Shown here piece by piece: positions 7,447-17,489 of a stretch of DNA of 64,000 bases. Within the stretch, counting starts at the first letter, position 1, and the number at the start of each line of letters is the position of its first letter. The notes beneath the pieces are model-generated. The model saw nothing but the letters and a program-made list of their open reading frames with translations. It searched no databases and was not told the origin of the DNA. The stretch is from Novosphingobium sp. (GTDB taxonomy: Bacteria; Pseudomonadota; Alphaproteobacteria; Sphingomonadales; Sphingomonadaceae), in contig NZ_JAPZQX010000005.1 in NCBI RefSeq assembly GCF_027531025.1, positions 1-64,000 on the forward strand, in the 5' to 3' direction. The translations under genes and the position numbers were made by a program.

Positions 7447-8715
7447 TCAGGCTTTGGCCGCAGCCGGGCCGAGCACCGATTCGGTGATCGAGTAGGGCAG
7501 CGGATCGGGCCGTTCGATCGAGGACACGATCGGCAGGATGATCAGGAAGTGCGCGAAGTAATAAAGCGTCGCGATCTGGCTGAGCATGATGAAGGGTTCT
7601 TCGGCGTGGGCCCCGCCGCAGATGAACAGGACGATCATCGCCGGGATCAGGCCGAACCAGAAGAACTTGCGATAGAGCGGGCGATAGTTCGACGAACGCA
7701 CCGGCGACTTGTCCAGCCAGGGCAGCAGGAACCACACCAGGATCGCGGCGAACATCGCCAGCACGCCCATCAGCTTCGCCGGGATGAAGAAGAAGTCGAA
7801 GGTGAAGGCGCGCAGGATCGCGTAGAACGGCCAGAAGTACCATTCGGGCACGATCAGCGCCGGGGTGCTCATCGGGTTGGCCGGGATATAGTTGTCCGGG
7901 TGGCCCAGCATGTTCGGCGCAAAGAACACGAACATGCTGTAGATGATCATGAACAGGCCGACCGTCCAGCCATCCTTGGCGGTGTAATAGGGGTGGAACG
8001 GCACGGTATCGCTCTCGCTCTTCACCTCGACGCCGGTCGGGTTCGACGAACCCGGGATATGCAGCGCCCACACGTGCAGGATCACCACGCCCAGGATCAC
8101 GAAGGGCAGCAGGAAGTGGAGCGAGAAGAAGCGGTTCAGCGCGGCATTATCCGGCGCGAATCCGCCGAGCAGCCAATACTGGATCGGCTCGCCGACCAGC
8201 GGGATGGCGCCGAACAGGCCGGTGATGACCTGGGCACCCCAGAAGCTCATCTGGCCCCAGGGCAGCACGTAGCCCATGAAGGCGGTCGCCATCATCAGCA
8301 GGAAGATCACGACCCCGAGCAGCCAGATCATCTCGCGCGGGGCCTTGTAGGACCCGTAATAGAAGCCGCGGAAGATATGCAGATAGACCACCACGAAGAA
8401 GGCCGAGGCCCCGTTCGCGTGGGCATAGCGCATCAGCCAGCCCCAGTTGACGTCGCGCATGATGTGCTCGGTCGAATCGAAGGCAACCAGCGTGTTCGGC
8501 GCATAATGCATCGCCAGGACCACGCCGGTGACAATCTGGATCATCAGGCACAGGCCGGCCAGGAACCCGAAGTTCCAGAAATAGTTGAGGTTGCGCGGCA
8601 CTTCATAGCCGCCACCGACCGCGCCGTAGATCAACCGCGGCAGCGGCAGCCTCTCGTCCATCCACACCATGACGGGGTTGGTCGGCTTGTATTCGTTTGC
8701 CCAGGGAAAGCTCAT
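7447..8715 (-). CDS. petB: Cytochrome b subunit of the bc1 complex
   Basis: 422 residues, eight predicted membrane helices. It contains the Qo-site [15 protein letters not shown] sequence and the paired His heme ligands in helices II and IV (for example [11 protein letters not shown] and [21 protein letters not shown]). Catalyses ubiquinol oxidation and reduction in the inner membrane. ATG 8715 has GAGGG upstream; a TTG 15 bases earlier would overlap petA and is less likely. Spacing of 11 bp from petA fits one operon. Confidence 0.96.
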   Translation of the reverse strand: MSFPWANEYKPTNPVMVWMDERLPLPRLIYGAVGGGYEVPRNLNYFWNFGFLAGLCLMIQIVTGVVLAMHYAPNTLVAFDSTEHIMRDVNWGWLMRYAHANGASAFFVVVYLHIFRGFYYGSYKAPREMIWLLGVVIFLLMMATAFMGYVLPWGQMSFWGAQVITGLFGAIPLVGEPIQYWLLGGFAPDNAALNRFFSLHFLLPFVILGVVILHVWALHIPGSSNPTGVEVKSESDTVPFHPYYTAKDGWTVGLFMIIYSMFVFFAPNMLGHPDNYIPANPMSTPALIVPEWYFWPFYAILRAFTFDFFFIPAKLMGVLAMFAAILVWFLLPWLDKSPVRSSNYRPLYRKFFWFGLIPAMIVLFICGGAHAEEPFIMLSQIATLYYFAHFLIILPIVSSIERPDPLPYSITESVLGPAAAKA

Positions 8716-8726
8716 GTCGGGTGCCC

Positions 8727-9293
8727 TCAACCGATCTTCACGACAGTGTCGGAAGTGAATTCATATTCCGGGACGACCAGGTTGGTCGGAGCCGGGCCCT
8801 TGCGGATGCGCGCAGCGGTATCATAGTGCGAACCGTGGCAGGGGCAGAAATACCCGCCATACTCGCCCTTGACCTCGCCCTCGGCGGCACCCTGCGGCAC
8901 GCAACCCAGGTGGGTGCAGACGCCCATGGTGATCAGCCAGTTCTCGTGGCCTTCCTTGGTGCGCTCGGCCAGGGTCTGCGGATCGCGCAGCGCGCCGACA
9001 TCGACCTTGTTGGCCTCTTCGATTTCAGTCGGGGTCAGATTGCGGATGAACACCGGCTGCTTGCGGAAAATCGCCTTGATCGCCTGGCCCGGCTGGATCG
9101 CGCTGATATCGACTTCGGTCGAGCTCTGCGCCAGCACGTCGGCCGAAGCCGACATCTGGCTGATCAGCGGATAGACTACCGCCAGGCCGCCGACGCCGGC
9201 TGCACTGACTGCCGCAATATTGATGAAGTCGCGCCGCCGCACACCATCGGTGGAAGTCCCTTCGAGTGTGTCGGTGCCAGCATTTTCAGCCAT
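8727..9293 (-). CDS. petA: Rieske iron-sulfur subunit of the bc1 complex
   Basis: 188 residues from ATG 9293. A twin-arginine type start ([11 protein letters not shown], 18-28) with the uncleaved membrane anchor, then the 2Fe-2S binding boxes CTHLGC (126-131) and CPCHGSH (150-156). Accepts an electron from ubiquinol at the Qo site. First gene of petABC. Longer in-frame extensions to 9452 lack family similarity and are rejected. Confidence 0.96.
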   Translation of the reverse strand: MAENAGTDTLEGTSTDGVRRRDFINIAAVSAAGVGGLAVVYPLISQMSASADVLAQSSTEVDISAIQPGQAIKAIFRKQPVFIRNLTPTEIEEANKVDVGALRDPQTLAERTKEGHENWLITMGVCTHLGCVPQGAAEGEVKGEYGGYFCPCHGSHYDTAARIRKGPAPTNLVVPEYEFTSDTVVKIG

Positions 9294-9506
9294 GGTCGAA
9301 CCTATCCTGCCTTTTTGCGGGTACCCCCGGAACCGATCTGCGGCTTCGGCGTACCAACCCTGAATCCTTGACCAGGAAGCCCCCTTCCTGACTTCGCGGC
9401 ACGACCGGCACAGCCACCCGAGCCTGCGATTTGGCGCGCCTGATAGACGCAAGGAAGCCCCATGCCAACAGCGTTTTTCGCACCATCAGATGCACAGGCC
9501 GCAAGG
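9294..9506 (-). promoter_or_regulatory. Intergenic region upstream of petABC
   Basis: 213 bases between pgeF and petA, the only place for the petABC promoter. A small perfect hairpin AGGAAG-CCCC-CTTCCT lies near 9375. On the minus strand TTGACC near 9505-9510 could be a -35 box but no matching -10 is clear. No gene seen. Confidence 0.35.
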
Positions 9507-10295
9507 TCAATCGGGCCGTTCGTCCGGCAGGCCGATCAGGGCGATCTGGCGACCATAATCGGGCTCGCCGCGGTGGGTGGCGCGGCGGAACGAAAAGAAC
9601 CTTGCGGGGTCTGGATAGGTATCGAGATCGAGCCGTTCGACTGCCTTGATTCCAGCCGATTTCAGTCGCTTGGCGACATAGCCTGGCAAATCGAACTGCC
9701 AGTGGCCCGGCTGCCCCGGAACGAAGAACCCGGCGTTCTCCGCCGCCAGTGCCACCAGGCGGTCGCGAAACCCGACATCCACTTCGTAGCTGGGCTGGGC
9801 AATGGTCGGGCCGATCGCAGCGACGATCCGCCCCCGCTGAGCCCCAAGGGCCTCCATCGCGGCTATCGTCGTGTCGGTCACACCGCCCACGGCCCCCTTC
9901 CACCCGGCATGGGCCGCGCCGATCACCCCGGCAGCGGCATCGGCCAGCAGGACTGGCGCGCAATCTGCAGTGACCACGCCCAGCAGCAGGCCGGGCCGGT
10001 CGGTTACGAGCGCATCGGCGTGGGGCCGGTCGGCATCGGGCCAGGGCTCGGTCACGGTGACGCAATCGGGCGAATGGACCTGATAGACCGTGGCCAGGCG
10101 TGCGCCCGGCAGCACCGCGGCAATGGCGCGGCGGCGATTCTCTGCCACCGCCGCGGGTTCATCCCCGGTGCCAAGACCAACGTTGAGGCCCGACACGATC
10201 CCGGTCGAAACCCCGCCCCGGCGCCCCAGGAAGCCGTGCGGCAGCCCTGCCAGCAGGGTGGCGCGGTTGACCTCGACCGGTTCCGGCTCAGCCAA
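9507..10295 (-). CDS. pgeF: Peptidoglycan editing factor / multicopper-oxidase-like (YfiH family)
   Basis: 262 residues. Zinc/copper-binding residues are seen in VYQVHSPDCV, VTADCAPVLLAD and GAAHAGWKGAVGGV, the three signatures of the DUF152/PgeF family, which hydrolyses L-Ser-containing muropeptide precursors or shows laccase-like activity. Start is a TTG at 10295, since the only conventional context gives an 8-nt overlap with the pepN stop; no ATG is available nearby. Operon with pepN. Confidence 0.9.
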   Translation of the reverse strand: MAEPEPVEVNRATLLAGLPHGFLGRRGGVSTGIVSGLNVGLGTGDEPAAVAENRRRAIAAVLPGARLATVYQVHSPDCVTVTEPWPDADRPHADALVTDRPGLLLGVVTADCAPVLLADAAAGVIGAAHAGWKGAVGGVTDTTIAAMEALGAQRGRIVAAIGPTIAQPSYEVDVGFRDRLVALAAENAGFFVPGQPGHWQFDLPGYVAKRLKSAGIKAVERLDLDTYPDPARFFSFRRATHRGEPDYGRQIALIGLPDERPD

Positions 10296-12894
10296 GGCTC
10301 TTGCTCACCTGTTCATAGGTGTCCTTCGACAGCGCCGGTGCCGCCAGGATCCGCTCCAGCTCGGCCCGCATCAGCGCGGCGCGGCCCGGTTCGATCCGCC
10401 GCCAGCGCCCCAACGGAGCGACGAACCGCGCGGCGGTCTGCGGATTGAGCGGGTCGAGCGCCAGGATCAGGTCGGCGATCAGGCGATAGCCGGTGCCATC
10501 GGCGGCATGGAACGCGCCGAGGTTCCCGGCCAGGGCCATGTAGAGCGCGCGGGCGCGATTGGGGTTGGCCAGGGTAAAGTCCGGATGCTTCGCGAGGGCC
10601 GCGACATGATCGAGCACCCGGGGGTGGAGCGAGCTGGCCTGGATCGAGAACCACTTGTCGATCACTAGGGCATTGCCGGCAAAGCGCTGGTAGAAAGCGG
10701 CCAGCTTGGCCTCGCGCAGCGGGTGATCGAGCCCGGCCAGGACCATGGTCGCGCCCTGGCGGTCGGTCATGTTGTCGGCCACGTCGAACTGCGCGGTGGC
10801 CAGCTCGGCGGCCAGCGCCGGAACCCCGGCGGCGAGGTAGACCAGCGCCTGGGTCTTGACCTTGCGCGCGCCCCGCGCCTCGGCGGAGAGGCTGTAGGGC
10901 ACGGCGCTGGCGCGGGCATGGAGCGCCACCAGGGCATCTTGCAAGGCCGTGCCAAGGTAAGCCTTCAGCCCCTCGCGCTCGGCCCGGATCGTGCCGGGAT
11001 CGGCGTGTTCGAACTGCTCGGCCAGATAGGTTTCGCCCGGCAGGGCCATCAGCTCGCCGCGCATCAGGTCATCCAGCGCCGGATCGGCGATCACCGCACC
11101 CAGCGCCTGGGCAATGCCTGCGCGCCCATCCGGGTCGGCCTTGCCCGAGCCGATTACGGCAACCAGGTGCTGAACGACGAGCTGCTGGAGCGCTTCGTAG
11201 CGGGCAAAGGAATCGTCATCGTGCGCGGCCAGGAACATGAGGTCGGCCGCCGTGGTATCGGCAGCAACAGTGACCGGCGCGGAGAAGCCGCGATTGAGCG
11301 ACAGGACCGGGCGTTCGGCAAATCCGCTGAACTTCAACTCGACTTGAGGTTCACTCAGCGTAACCAGTTGTTCACCATGGTGTTTCGCACTTTTCCGGTC
11401 AAACAGCGCCAGCCGCAGCGGGATCACCATCGGCTGCTTGGTCGGCTGGCCGGGGGTGGCGGGCACTTCCTGCGTCAGGGTCAGGGTGGCCGTTTCGCCC
11501 TCATGGGCAAGCCGCGCGGTGACCTTCGGCGTGCCGGCCTGGCTGTACCACAGGCGGAACCGGGTGAGGTCGACCCCCGCCCCATCCTCGATCGCCCTGA
11601 CGAAATCCTCGCAAGTCGCCGCCTCACCATCGTGGCGGTCGAAGTAGAGGTCGCAGCCCTTGCGGAACCGCTCCGGCCCGACCAGGGTGCGCATCATCCG
11701 GATGACTTCGGCGCCCTTGTTATAGACCGTGGCGGTGTAGAAGTTGGAGATCTCCTGATAGGAGTCCGGCCGGATCGGGTGGGCCAGCGGCCCGCTGTCT
11801 TCCGGGAACTGGGCGCTGCGCAGCACGCGCACGTCCTCGATCCGCTTGACCGGTTCGCTGCCCATGTCGGCGCTGAACAGCTGGTCGCGCAGCACGGTGA
11901 AGCCTTCCTTGAGGCTCAGCTGGAACCAGTCGCGGCAGGTCACGCGGTTGCCCGACCAGTTGTGGAAGTATTCGTGGGCCACCACGCCCTCGATCCCGTC
12001 ATAGTCCATGTCGGTCGCGGTGTCGGGATCGGCCAGGATATAGCGAGTGTTGAAGACGTTGAGCCCCTTGTTCTCCATTGCCCCCATGTTGAAATCGCTG
12101 ACGGCGACGATGTTGAACAGGTCGAGGTCATATTCGCGGCCGAACACCTCCTCGTCCCACTTCATCGAATCCTTGAGCGCCTGCATCGCGTGGTGGGTGC
12201 GGTCCTGGTCACCATCCCGCACCCAGATGTTGAGGTCGACCCGGCGGCCGCTCATCGTGGTGAAGCTGTCGTGGTTGGCGACCAGATCGCCCGCGACCAG
12301 CGCGAAGAGGTAGCTCGGCTTGGGCCAGGGATCGTTCCATTCGGCCCAGTGGGTGCCATCCGGGCCGTCACCCGAAGCGGTGCAATTGCCGTTCGACAGC
12401 AGCACCGGGAACAGCGCCTTCGGCCCGCTCATCCGCACCGAATAGACCGACAGCACATCGGGCCGGTCGGGGAAGAAGGTGATCCGGCGGAACCCCTCGG
12501 CCTCGCACTGGGTGCAGAGCATCCCGTTCGAGGCATAGAGCCCCATCAGCTGGGTATTGGCGGCGGGGTTCAGCGCGGTTTCGATCTCCACCACGTGGGC
12601 AGCACCCGGCAGGTCGATCATCAGGTCCGCCCCGTCCATCCGCCAGTCACTGCGCGGCGCACCATCGACCAGCACCGCGCGGGCTGCGATCCCGTCGCCA
12701 TTGAGGCGCAGCGTCCGGTCGGTGCCGTTGCGGGCCACGGTCAGCCGCGCGCGGACCGTCGTCGCATCAAGGCCGAGCGCGAAATCGAGCGCGATTTCCG
12801 GCACCAGCCATTCGGGCGGCCGGTAATCCTCGCGGCGAATGGTTGCGGGAACCGGGGTCGGGGTGGCGGTCGGGGGGGCAGTCATGGCATCCAT
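10288..12894 (-). CDS. pepN: Aminopeptidase N (M1 family)
   Basis: 868 residues, the normal size of bacterial PepN. Exopeptidase motif GAMEN at 271-275, zinc motif HEYFH at 307-311 with third ligand E330 in LKEGF, then the C-terminal helical domain. Releases N-terminal residues from peptides in the cytoplasm. ATG 12894 has AAGGGG upstream; a second ATG at 12885 is possible. Divergent from the epimerase-like gene with a 58-bp shared promoter region; coupled to pgeF by an 8-nt overlap. Confidence 0.96.
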   Translation of the reverse strand: MDAMTAPPTATPTPVPATIRREDYRPPEWLVPEIALDFALGLDATTVRARLTVARNGTDRTLRLNGDGIAARAVLVDGAPRSDWRMDGADLMIDLPGAAHVVEIETALNPAANTQLMGLYASNGMLCTQCEAEGFRRITFFPDRPDVLSVYSVRMSGPKALFPVLLSNGNCTASGDGPDGTHWAEWNDPWPKPSYLFALVAGDLVANHDSFTTMSGRRVDLNIWVRDGDQDRTHHAMQALKDSMKWDEEVFGREYDLDLFNIVAVSDFNMGAMENKGLNVFNTRYILADPDTATDMDYDGIEGVVAHEYFHNWSGNRVTCRDWFQLSLKEGFTVLRDQLFSADMGSEPVKRIEDVRVLRSAQFPEDSGPLAHPIRPDSYQEISNFYTATVYNKGAEVIRMMRTLVGPERFRKGCDLYFDRHDGEAATCEDFVRAIEDGAGVDLTRFRLWYSQAGTPKVTARLAHEGETATLTLTQEVPATPGQPTKQPMVIPLRLALFDRKSAKHHGEQLVTLSEPQVELKFSGFAERPVLSLNRGFSAPVTVAADTTAADLMFLAAHDDDSFARYEALQQLVVQHLVAVIGSGKADPDGRAGIAQALGAVIADPALDDLMRGELMALPGETYLAEQFEHADPGTIRAEREGLKAYLGTALQDALVALHARASAVPYSLSAEARGARKVKTQALVYLAAGVPALAAELATAQFDVADNMTDRQGATMVLAGLDHPLREAKLAAFYQRFAGNALVIDKWFSIQASSLHPRVLDHVAALAKHPDFTLANPNRARALYMALAGNLGAFHAADGTGYRLIADLILALDPLNPQTAARFVAPLGRWRRIEPGRAALMRAELERILAAPALSKDTYEQVSKSLG

Positions 12895-12952
12895 GCCGCC
12901 CCTTCTAGCCAAGCCACTTCCGATTGCCAGCATCTCCGCCTATGGCGGCGCC

Positions 12953-13732
12953 ATGCCGCGCATGTTCATCTTCGGCCTTGGCTATACTGCCGCCCGCCTC
13001 GCCGCCGTGCTGGAAGCGCAGGGCTGGGAAGTGATCTCCACCGGCAGCGCCGGCACCTTGCGGTTTGACGATGCAACCAACGTGCGCCTGGCCTTGGCCG
13101 ATGCCGACCAGGTGCTGTCCTCGGTCCCGCCCGGTGCGGATGGCGATCCGGTGCTGGAAGTCTATGGCGAGGCGCTGACCGGCAAGAGGCTGACCTATCT
13201 CTCCTCGACCGGGGTCTATGGCGACACACAGGGCGCCTGGGTCGATGAGAGCGCGCCCACAGGCACCGGCCGCCGCACCGCCAGGGCCGAGGCCGACGCC
13301 GCATGGTTGGCGCGCGGCGCGCGGGTGCTGCGCCTGCCGGGCATCTACGGTCCGGGCCGTTCGGCGCTGGAGCGGGTGGAAGAAGGCAAGGCCCACCGCA
13401 TCGCGCTCGACAATCAGGTATTCAGCCGGGTCCATGTCGACGATATCGTCAGCGCCGTCGTGCTGGCGCTGGATGCCCCGGCCGGGGCCTACAACATTGC
13501 CGATGACCTGCCCTGCAGCCAGAACGCGGTGATCGAGCATGCCTGCCGCCTGCTCGGCCGCCCCTTCCCGCCGCTGCTGTCGCTCGACGAGGCCGGCCTT
13601 TCGCCCATGGCGCGCGCCTTTTATGCCGAGAACCGCCGGGTGGCGAACGGCAAGGCCCGCCGGGCGCTGGGCTGGCAGCCGCGCTTTCCCACCTATCGCG
13701 AAGGGCTGGCGTCGCTACTTGCGGCCCGATAG
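12953..13732 (+). CDS. NAD(P)-dependent epimerase/reductase-like protein (YeeZ-like)
   Basis: 259 residues. Rossmann start MFIFGLGYTAARLA (a GxGxxA-like loop), then YLSSTGVYGD and RLPGIYGPGRSAL, as in extended SDR proteins of the YeeZ/SDR_a group. Substrate unknown; the family is usually annotated only as NAD-dependent epimerase/dehydratase. ATG 12953 chosen over 12839 because the latter lies antisense within pepN. The 3' end overlaps the convergent EamA gene by 18 bp. Confidence 0.85.
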   Translation: MPRMFIFGLGYTAARLAAVLEAQGWEVISTGSAGTLRFDDATNVRLALADADQVLSSVPPGADGDPVLEVYGEALTGKRLTYLSSTGVYGDTQGAWVDESAPTGTGRRTARAEADAAWLARGARVLRLPGIYGPGRSALERVEEGKAHRIALDNQVFSRVHVDDIVSAVVLALDAPAGAYNIADDLPCSQNAVIEHACRLLGRPFPPLLSLDEAGLSPMARAFYAENRRVANGKARRALGWQPRFPTYREGLASLLAAR

Positions 13733-14608
13733 GGCGACCAGCAGCCCGGCCATGGCCAGCACGGCCCCGCCCGCCGCCAGCAGGCTCCACCGGTAACCTT
13801 CGAACAGGGTGGACAGCACCATGGCCACCACCGGCACGGCCACCCCGTTATAGGCCGCCGGACCCGGTCCCCATTCGCGGATCAACTGGGTGTAGAGCGG
13901 GAAGGTCAGGGCCGAACCGACCAGGCCCAGGTAGACGATCCCGGCCAGGTAGCCCGGCCGCGGATCGATCGTCGGCGCGCCGACGGCGACCACGGCGTAT
14001 CCGGCGCTGATGATCACGCCCCAGAACATGCCCCAGCCCATCAGCGATAGCACCGGCACGCCCTTGGCCGTATCGGTGGCCTGCAGCAGGTTGCCGACCG
14101 AGACCGACAGGATGGCAACGGCCACGAGCACCACACCGGTCGTCACCCCGCTGTTCGGCGGGGCGATCCGGTATTCGTGCAGCATCAGCAGCGCGATGCC
14201 GGTCAGGGCGATTGCCGATCCGGCCATGAAGCGCCGGGTAATCGCCGCGCCCAGCACCAGACGAGCCAGGATCGCATTGGGCACGATCATCAGCGCAAAG
14301 ACCACCGCGACCAGGCCCGAGGTGAGATAGTGCTCGGACTGGTAGATCAACTGGAAGTTGAGGCTGAACTGGAACAGCCCCATGGCCATGGCCAGGCGCA
14401 GCTCAGGGCCGGTCAGCCGCAGCCGCTCGCCGCGCAGGGCGGCAAAGGCCAGCATCGCCCCGGCGGCCAGGATAAAGCGCCAGACCACCGACCAGGCGGG
14501 TGGCACCGCGCTGATCTGGTCCTTGATCACCAGCCAGGTCGATCCCCAGACCAGCGCCAGCAGGACAAAGGCCGCGATCGAGCGCGGCGTCAGGGTAACC
14601 CCGCTCAC
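13715..14608 (-). CDS. EamA-family drug/metabolite transporter
   Basis: About 297 residues, ten hydrophobic helices in two EamA repeats; WGSTWLVIK in the first helix is typical of the DMT superfamily. Inner-membrane exporter of small metabolites; substrate cannot be told. The start is taken as GTG 14608, just after the stop of the aldolase gene (14619), because no ATG lies nearby; longer extensions overlap that gene. Same direction and 10-bp gap suggest an operon with the aldolase. Confidence 0.88.
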   Translation of the reverse strand: MSGVTLTPRSIAAFVLLALVWGSTWLVIKDQISAVPPAWSVVWRFILAAGAMLAFAALRGERLRLTGPELRLAMAMGLFQFSLNFQLIYQSEHYLTSGLVAVVFALMIVPNAILARLVLGAAITRRFMAGSAIALTGIALLMLHEYRIAPPNSGVTTGVVLVAVAILSVSVGNLLQATDTAKGVPVLSLMGWGMFWGVIISAGYAVVAVGAPTIDPRPGYLAGIVYLGLVGSALTFPLYTQLIREWGPGPAAYNGVAVPVVAMVLSTLFEGYRWSLLAAGGAVLAMAGLLVALSGRK

Positions 14609-14618
14609 AGCCCGACAC

Positions 14619-15620
14619 TCACAGGGCGGAAATCGCGCGGGCCAGCGCCGCGACATCGGCGTCGCGGCTGTTCCAGGCCGTGACCAGCCGGGCGGCATCG
14701 TCGCCCCAGTCGTAGAAGGAGAAGCCCTGGGCGCGCAGCGCCGCACGTTCCGCTTCGGTCAGGCGCAGGAACACCTCGTTCGCCTCGACCGGGTGGAGCA
14801 GGCGGTCCTGCGCCGCACCGGCCAGTTCGCGCGCGGCGGCATTGGCGTGGCGCGCATTGGCCAGCCACAGATCGTCCTTCAGCATGGCGTGAAGCTGGGC
14901 GGCAAGGTAGCGCCCCTTCGATTGCAGGTGCCCGGCACGCTTGCGGCGATAGCGCGCCACATCGGCCAGCGCGGGATCGAAGAACACCAGCGCCTCGGCC
15001 CCGAGGCCGCCGTTCTTGATGAAGCCGAAACTCAGTGCCGCCGCGCCCTGGCAAGCTTCCCAGGGCGTGCAGCCGAGGTGCGCCACGGCATTGCCGAACC
15101 GCGCCCCGTCGACATGCAGCGGCAGACCGCGCGCGGCGCAGAAGGCCGCAATCGCTGCCACTTCGCCTGGCTGATAGGCCCGGCCATATTCGCTGGCCTG
15201 GGTGATCGAGACGGCGTGGGGCTGCACCTGGTGCACATCGTTGCGAATCGGATCGATCACCGCTGCGATGGCCGCGGGCGTCAGCTTCGCGCCCTCACCC
15301 TCGGCCAGCAGCAGCTTGGCCCCGTGGAGGTAGAACCCCGGCGCCCCGCCCTCGTCCACCTCGATATGCGCCTCGCGGTGGCAGACCACGCCGCCGTGCG
15401 GCTGAACCATGGTGGCGAGCGCGAGGCAATTGGCCGCCGTGCCGGTCGCGGCCCAGAGCACCGCGCAATCGCGCCCGAACAGCGCGGCAAAGGCGGCGTC
15501 GAGGGTCTGGCTGAGCGCATCGCCATCATAGGGCGAATCGGGCGCATCGGCGGCCTGCATGGCCTGCCACAGCGCGGGATGGACCGAAGCGGCATTGTCG
15601 GAAAGGAACTGCATGACCAT
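14619..15620 (-). CDS. Low-specificity threonine aldolase-like PLP enzyme
   Basis: About 333 residues. Aspartate aminotransferase-fold beta-elimination enzyme with HVDGARFGNA and SFGFIKNGG, where the Lys binds PLP. Cleaves L-threonine or L-allo-threonine to glycine and acetaldehyde, or a related beta-hydroxy amino acid. Start unclear: ATGs at 15629, 15620 and 15614 are in frame and none has a strong Shine-Dalgarno. Its 5' end is divergent to a small GNAT gene with about 50 bp between. Confidence 0.85.
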   Translation of the reverse strand: MVMQFLSDNAASVHPALWQAMQAADAPDSPYDGDALSQTLDAAFAALFGRDCAVLWAATGTAANCLALATMVQPHGGVVCHREAHIEVDEGGAPGFYLHGAKLLLAEGEGAKLTPAAIAAVIDPIRNDVHQVQPHAVSITQASEYGRAYQPGEVAAIAAFCAARGLPLHVDGARFGNAVAHLGCTPWEACQGAAALSFGFIKNGGLGAEALVFFDPALADVARYRRKRAGHLQSKGRYLAAQLHAMLKDDLWLANARHANAAARELAGAAQDRLLHPVEANEVFLRLTEAERAALRAQGFSFYDWGDDAARLVTAWNSRDADVAALARAISAL

Positions 15621-15669
15621 ATGGCGCATGATGGCGGCGGGCCGCGCCGTCAAGCGCAAGGAACACGCT

Positions 15670-15960
15670 ATGGCCGAAGTGACTATCACCCGCCACGGTA
15701 CCGATAGCGCTGGCGAATACCATGCCCACCTGCCCGGAGAGACCGCGATCGGCCGCCTGACCTGGGTGACGCGCGGCGGTGCGCGGGTGGCCGAACATAC
15801 CCTGGTCCCCCGCAAGATCGGGGGACGCGGCGTGGCCGGCCAGCTCGTCGAGGCGCTGGTCGCCGACGCCCGCGCGCAGGGCTTCAGGGTTGTCCCGGCC
15901 TGCTCCTATGTCGCCGCCGCCTTCGATCGACACCCGGAATGGGCCGATTTGCGCGCCTGA
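15670..15960 (+). CDS. Small GNAT-like N-acetyltransferase (YjdJ type)
   Basis: 96 residues with RKIGGRGVAGQLVEALVADA, the acetyl-CoA pyrophosphate-binding loop (R/Q-x-x-G-x-A/G) and helix, and GFRVVPACSYVAAAF. This compact single-domain group has unknown substrate. AAGGA lies about 9 bases before ATG 15670. Short distance to the PilZ gene but a 63-bp gap, so coupling is unclear. Confidence 0.88.
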   Translation: MAEVTITRHGTDSAGEYHAHLPGETAIGRLTWVTRGGARVAEHTLVPRKIGGRGVAGQLVEALVADARAQGFRVVPACSYVAAAFDRHPEWADLRA

Positions 15961-16023
15961 TACGTGGAATCCATTATTGCGCTGGTGACGATCATGTGAC
16001 CAGATTAGTGCCAATTTGGTGCC

Positions 16024-16416
16024 ATGGGTTTCGCAGCGCATCTTTACCATCGTTCGCAGACCGGCCGTCGCGCCGATGCGCGCCTGCGGCTGAGCCTGCC
16101 AGGCGAGCTGATCACGCTTGATGGCCAAGGCCATGCGGTGGTCGAGAACCTGTCGCGCACCGGGGCCCGCATCGCCACCCGGATGATCATTCGTCCAAAA
16201 TCCTCCTGCGTGTTGCGCTGGCCCGAGGCCGAGACATTCTGCACGGTTCGCTGGAGCGCGGGCGGGCGCTGCGGGCTGGTGTTCGATTCGCCGCTGAGCA
16301 AGGACGAGTTGATGCGGGCCCGCTGGCTCGACGCCAATCTCGACCAGGTCGAACGCGATCACTGGCAGAGCTGGGCGCGCGAATTCGTCAGCGGGCGGGC
16401 CGGTTCCAGCCAGTAA
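16024..16416 (+). CDS. PilZ-domain protein
   Basis: 130 residues. RRADARLRLSL supplies the RxxxR part and VENLSRTGARI the D/NxSxxG part of a PilZ domain, which binds cyclic-di-GMP in many proteins; the Asp of the DxSxxG motif is replaced by Asn, so ligand binding is uncertain. Cytosolic, single domain. No partner gene for motility or cellulose is close by. Confidence 0.85.
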   Translation: MGFAAHLYHRSQTGRRADARLRLSLPGELITLDGQGHAVVENLSRTGARIATRMIIRPKSSCVLRWPEAETFCTVRWSAGGRCGLVFDSPLSKDELMRARWLDANLDQVERDHWQSWAREFVSGRAGSSQ

Positions 16417-16437
16417 AGCAGCGAAGCAGGGGGCGAA

Positions 16438-16512
<75 letters not shown>

Positions 16513-16627
16513 ACACCATTCGCGAGACGACCCGGCATGGCGCAGGGCCGGTCCGGGCAGGGGCGCGCTATTGGCCGCACCCCCTTGCTTTGTCAAGCAC
16601 GAGCCTGATAGCGCAGCGCGATTGATC

Positions 16628-16765
16628 ATGGGTCAAGAAACCGAACTCACGCGCGAGGAGCGCCTGGCCGCCAAGCTGCGCGAAAACCTGCGCCGCCGCA
16701 AGGAGCAGGCCCGCGTCCTTGCAACCGGCAAACCGCCCCTTCCCAAAGAGGATGGGTCAAGCTAG
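16628..16765 (+). CDS. Small basic hypothetical protein (45 aa)
   Basis: Reads MGQETELTREERLAAKLREN then a basic stretch RRRKEQAR and a short tail. Highly charged single helix; similar short proteins occur in sphingomonads without known role. It sits directly before gpmA (36-bp gap), possibly co-transcribed. The ATG at 16628 gives a compact protein; the upstream extension overlaps the tRNA-Thr promoter side and is not favoured. Confidence 0.6.
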   Translation: MGQETELTREERLAAKLRENLRRRKEQARVLATGKPPLPKEDGSS

Positions 16766-16801
16766 GGGCGGGTGCTCCTAAGCCAATTGGGGAGCCGGTC
16801 T

Positions 16802-17488
16802 TTGCCTCGCCTGATTCTTGTCCGCCACGGCCAGTCGCAGTGGAACCTCGAAAACCGCTTCACCGGCTGGTGGGATGTCGACCTGACCGCCAAGGGCGAG
16901 GACGAGGCCCGCGCGGCCGGCAGCCTGCTGAAGGCCAAGGGCATGTTGCCCACCCTGGCCTTCACCTCGCTTCAGACCCGCGCGATCCGCACGCTCCATC
17001 TGGCGCTGGAAGCGGCCGGGCGCGTCTGGATCCCGGAAACCAAGGACTGGCGGCTGAACGAGCGGCACTATGGCGGGCTGACCGGGCTCGACAAGGCCGA
17101 GACGGCGGCAAGGCATGGCGATGAACAGGTCAAGATCTGGCGCCGCAGTTTCGACATTCCGCCCCCCGTGCTGGAAGCTGGCTCTGAGTTCGATCTGGGC
17201 AGCGACCCTCGTTATGCCGGGATCGCCATTCCGAACACCGAAAGCCTGAAGGACACCATTGCCCGGGTCCTGCCCTATTACGAAAGCGCGATCGCCCCGG
17301 CGCTGCGTGGCGGTGAAACGGTGCTGATCGCGGCCCACGGCAATTCGCTGCGGGCGCTGGTCAAGCACCTCTCGGGCATTTCCGACGCCGAGATCACCGG
17401 CCTCGAGATCCCGACCGGCCAGCCGATCGTTTATGAGCTGGATGACAACCTGAGCGCCATTGAGCGCTATTACCTGGCGGAGCGCTGA
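16802..17488 (+). CDS. gpmA: 2,3-bisphosphoglycerate-dependent phosphoglycerate mutase
   Basis: 228 residues. [12 protein letters not shown] contains the catalytic His of the RHG motif; [11 protein letters not shown], the [11 protein letters not shown] region and [12 protein letters not shown] (second His) are typical. Interconverts 3- and 2-phosphoglycerate in glycolysis. Start is TTG 16802, giving the standard N-terminus ([11 protein letters not shown]) with GGGGAG upstream; GTG 16772 is an alternative. First gene of a long plus-strand run with purE one base later. Confidence 0.94.
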   Translation: MPRLILVRHGQSQWNLENRFTGWWDVDLTAKGEDEARAAGSLLKAKGMLPTLAFTSLQTRAIRTLHLALEAAGRVWIPETKDWRLNERHYGGLTGLDKAETAARHGDEQVKIWRRSFDIPPPVLEAGSEFDLGSDPRYAGIAIPNTESLKDTIARVLPYYESAIAPALRGGETVLIAAHGNSLRALVKHLSGISDAEITGLEIPTGQPIVYELDDNLSAIERYYLAER

Positions 17489-17489
17489 G

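Noticed and set aside
6580..8826. Very long plus-strand open frame over petC and petB
   Set aside because: Antisense to clear cytochrome genes; low-complexity Arg/His-rich protein typical of high-GC shadows.
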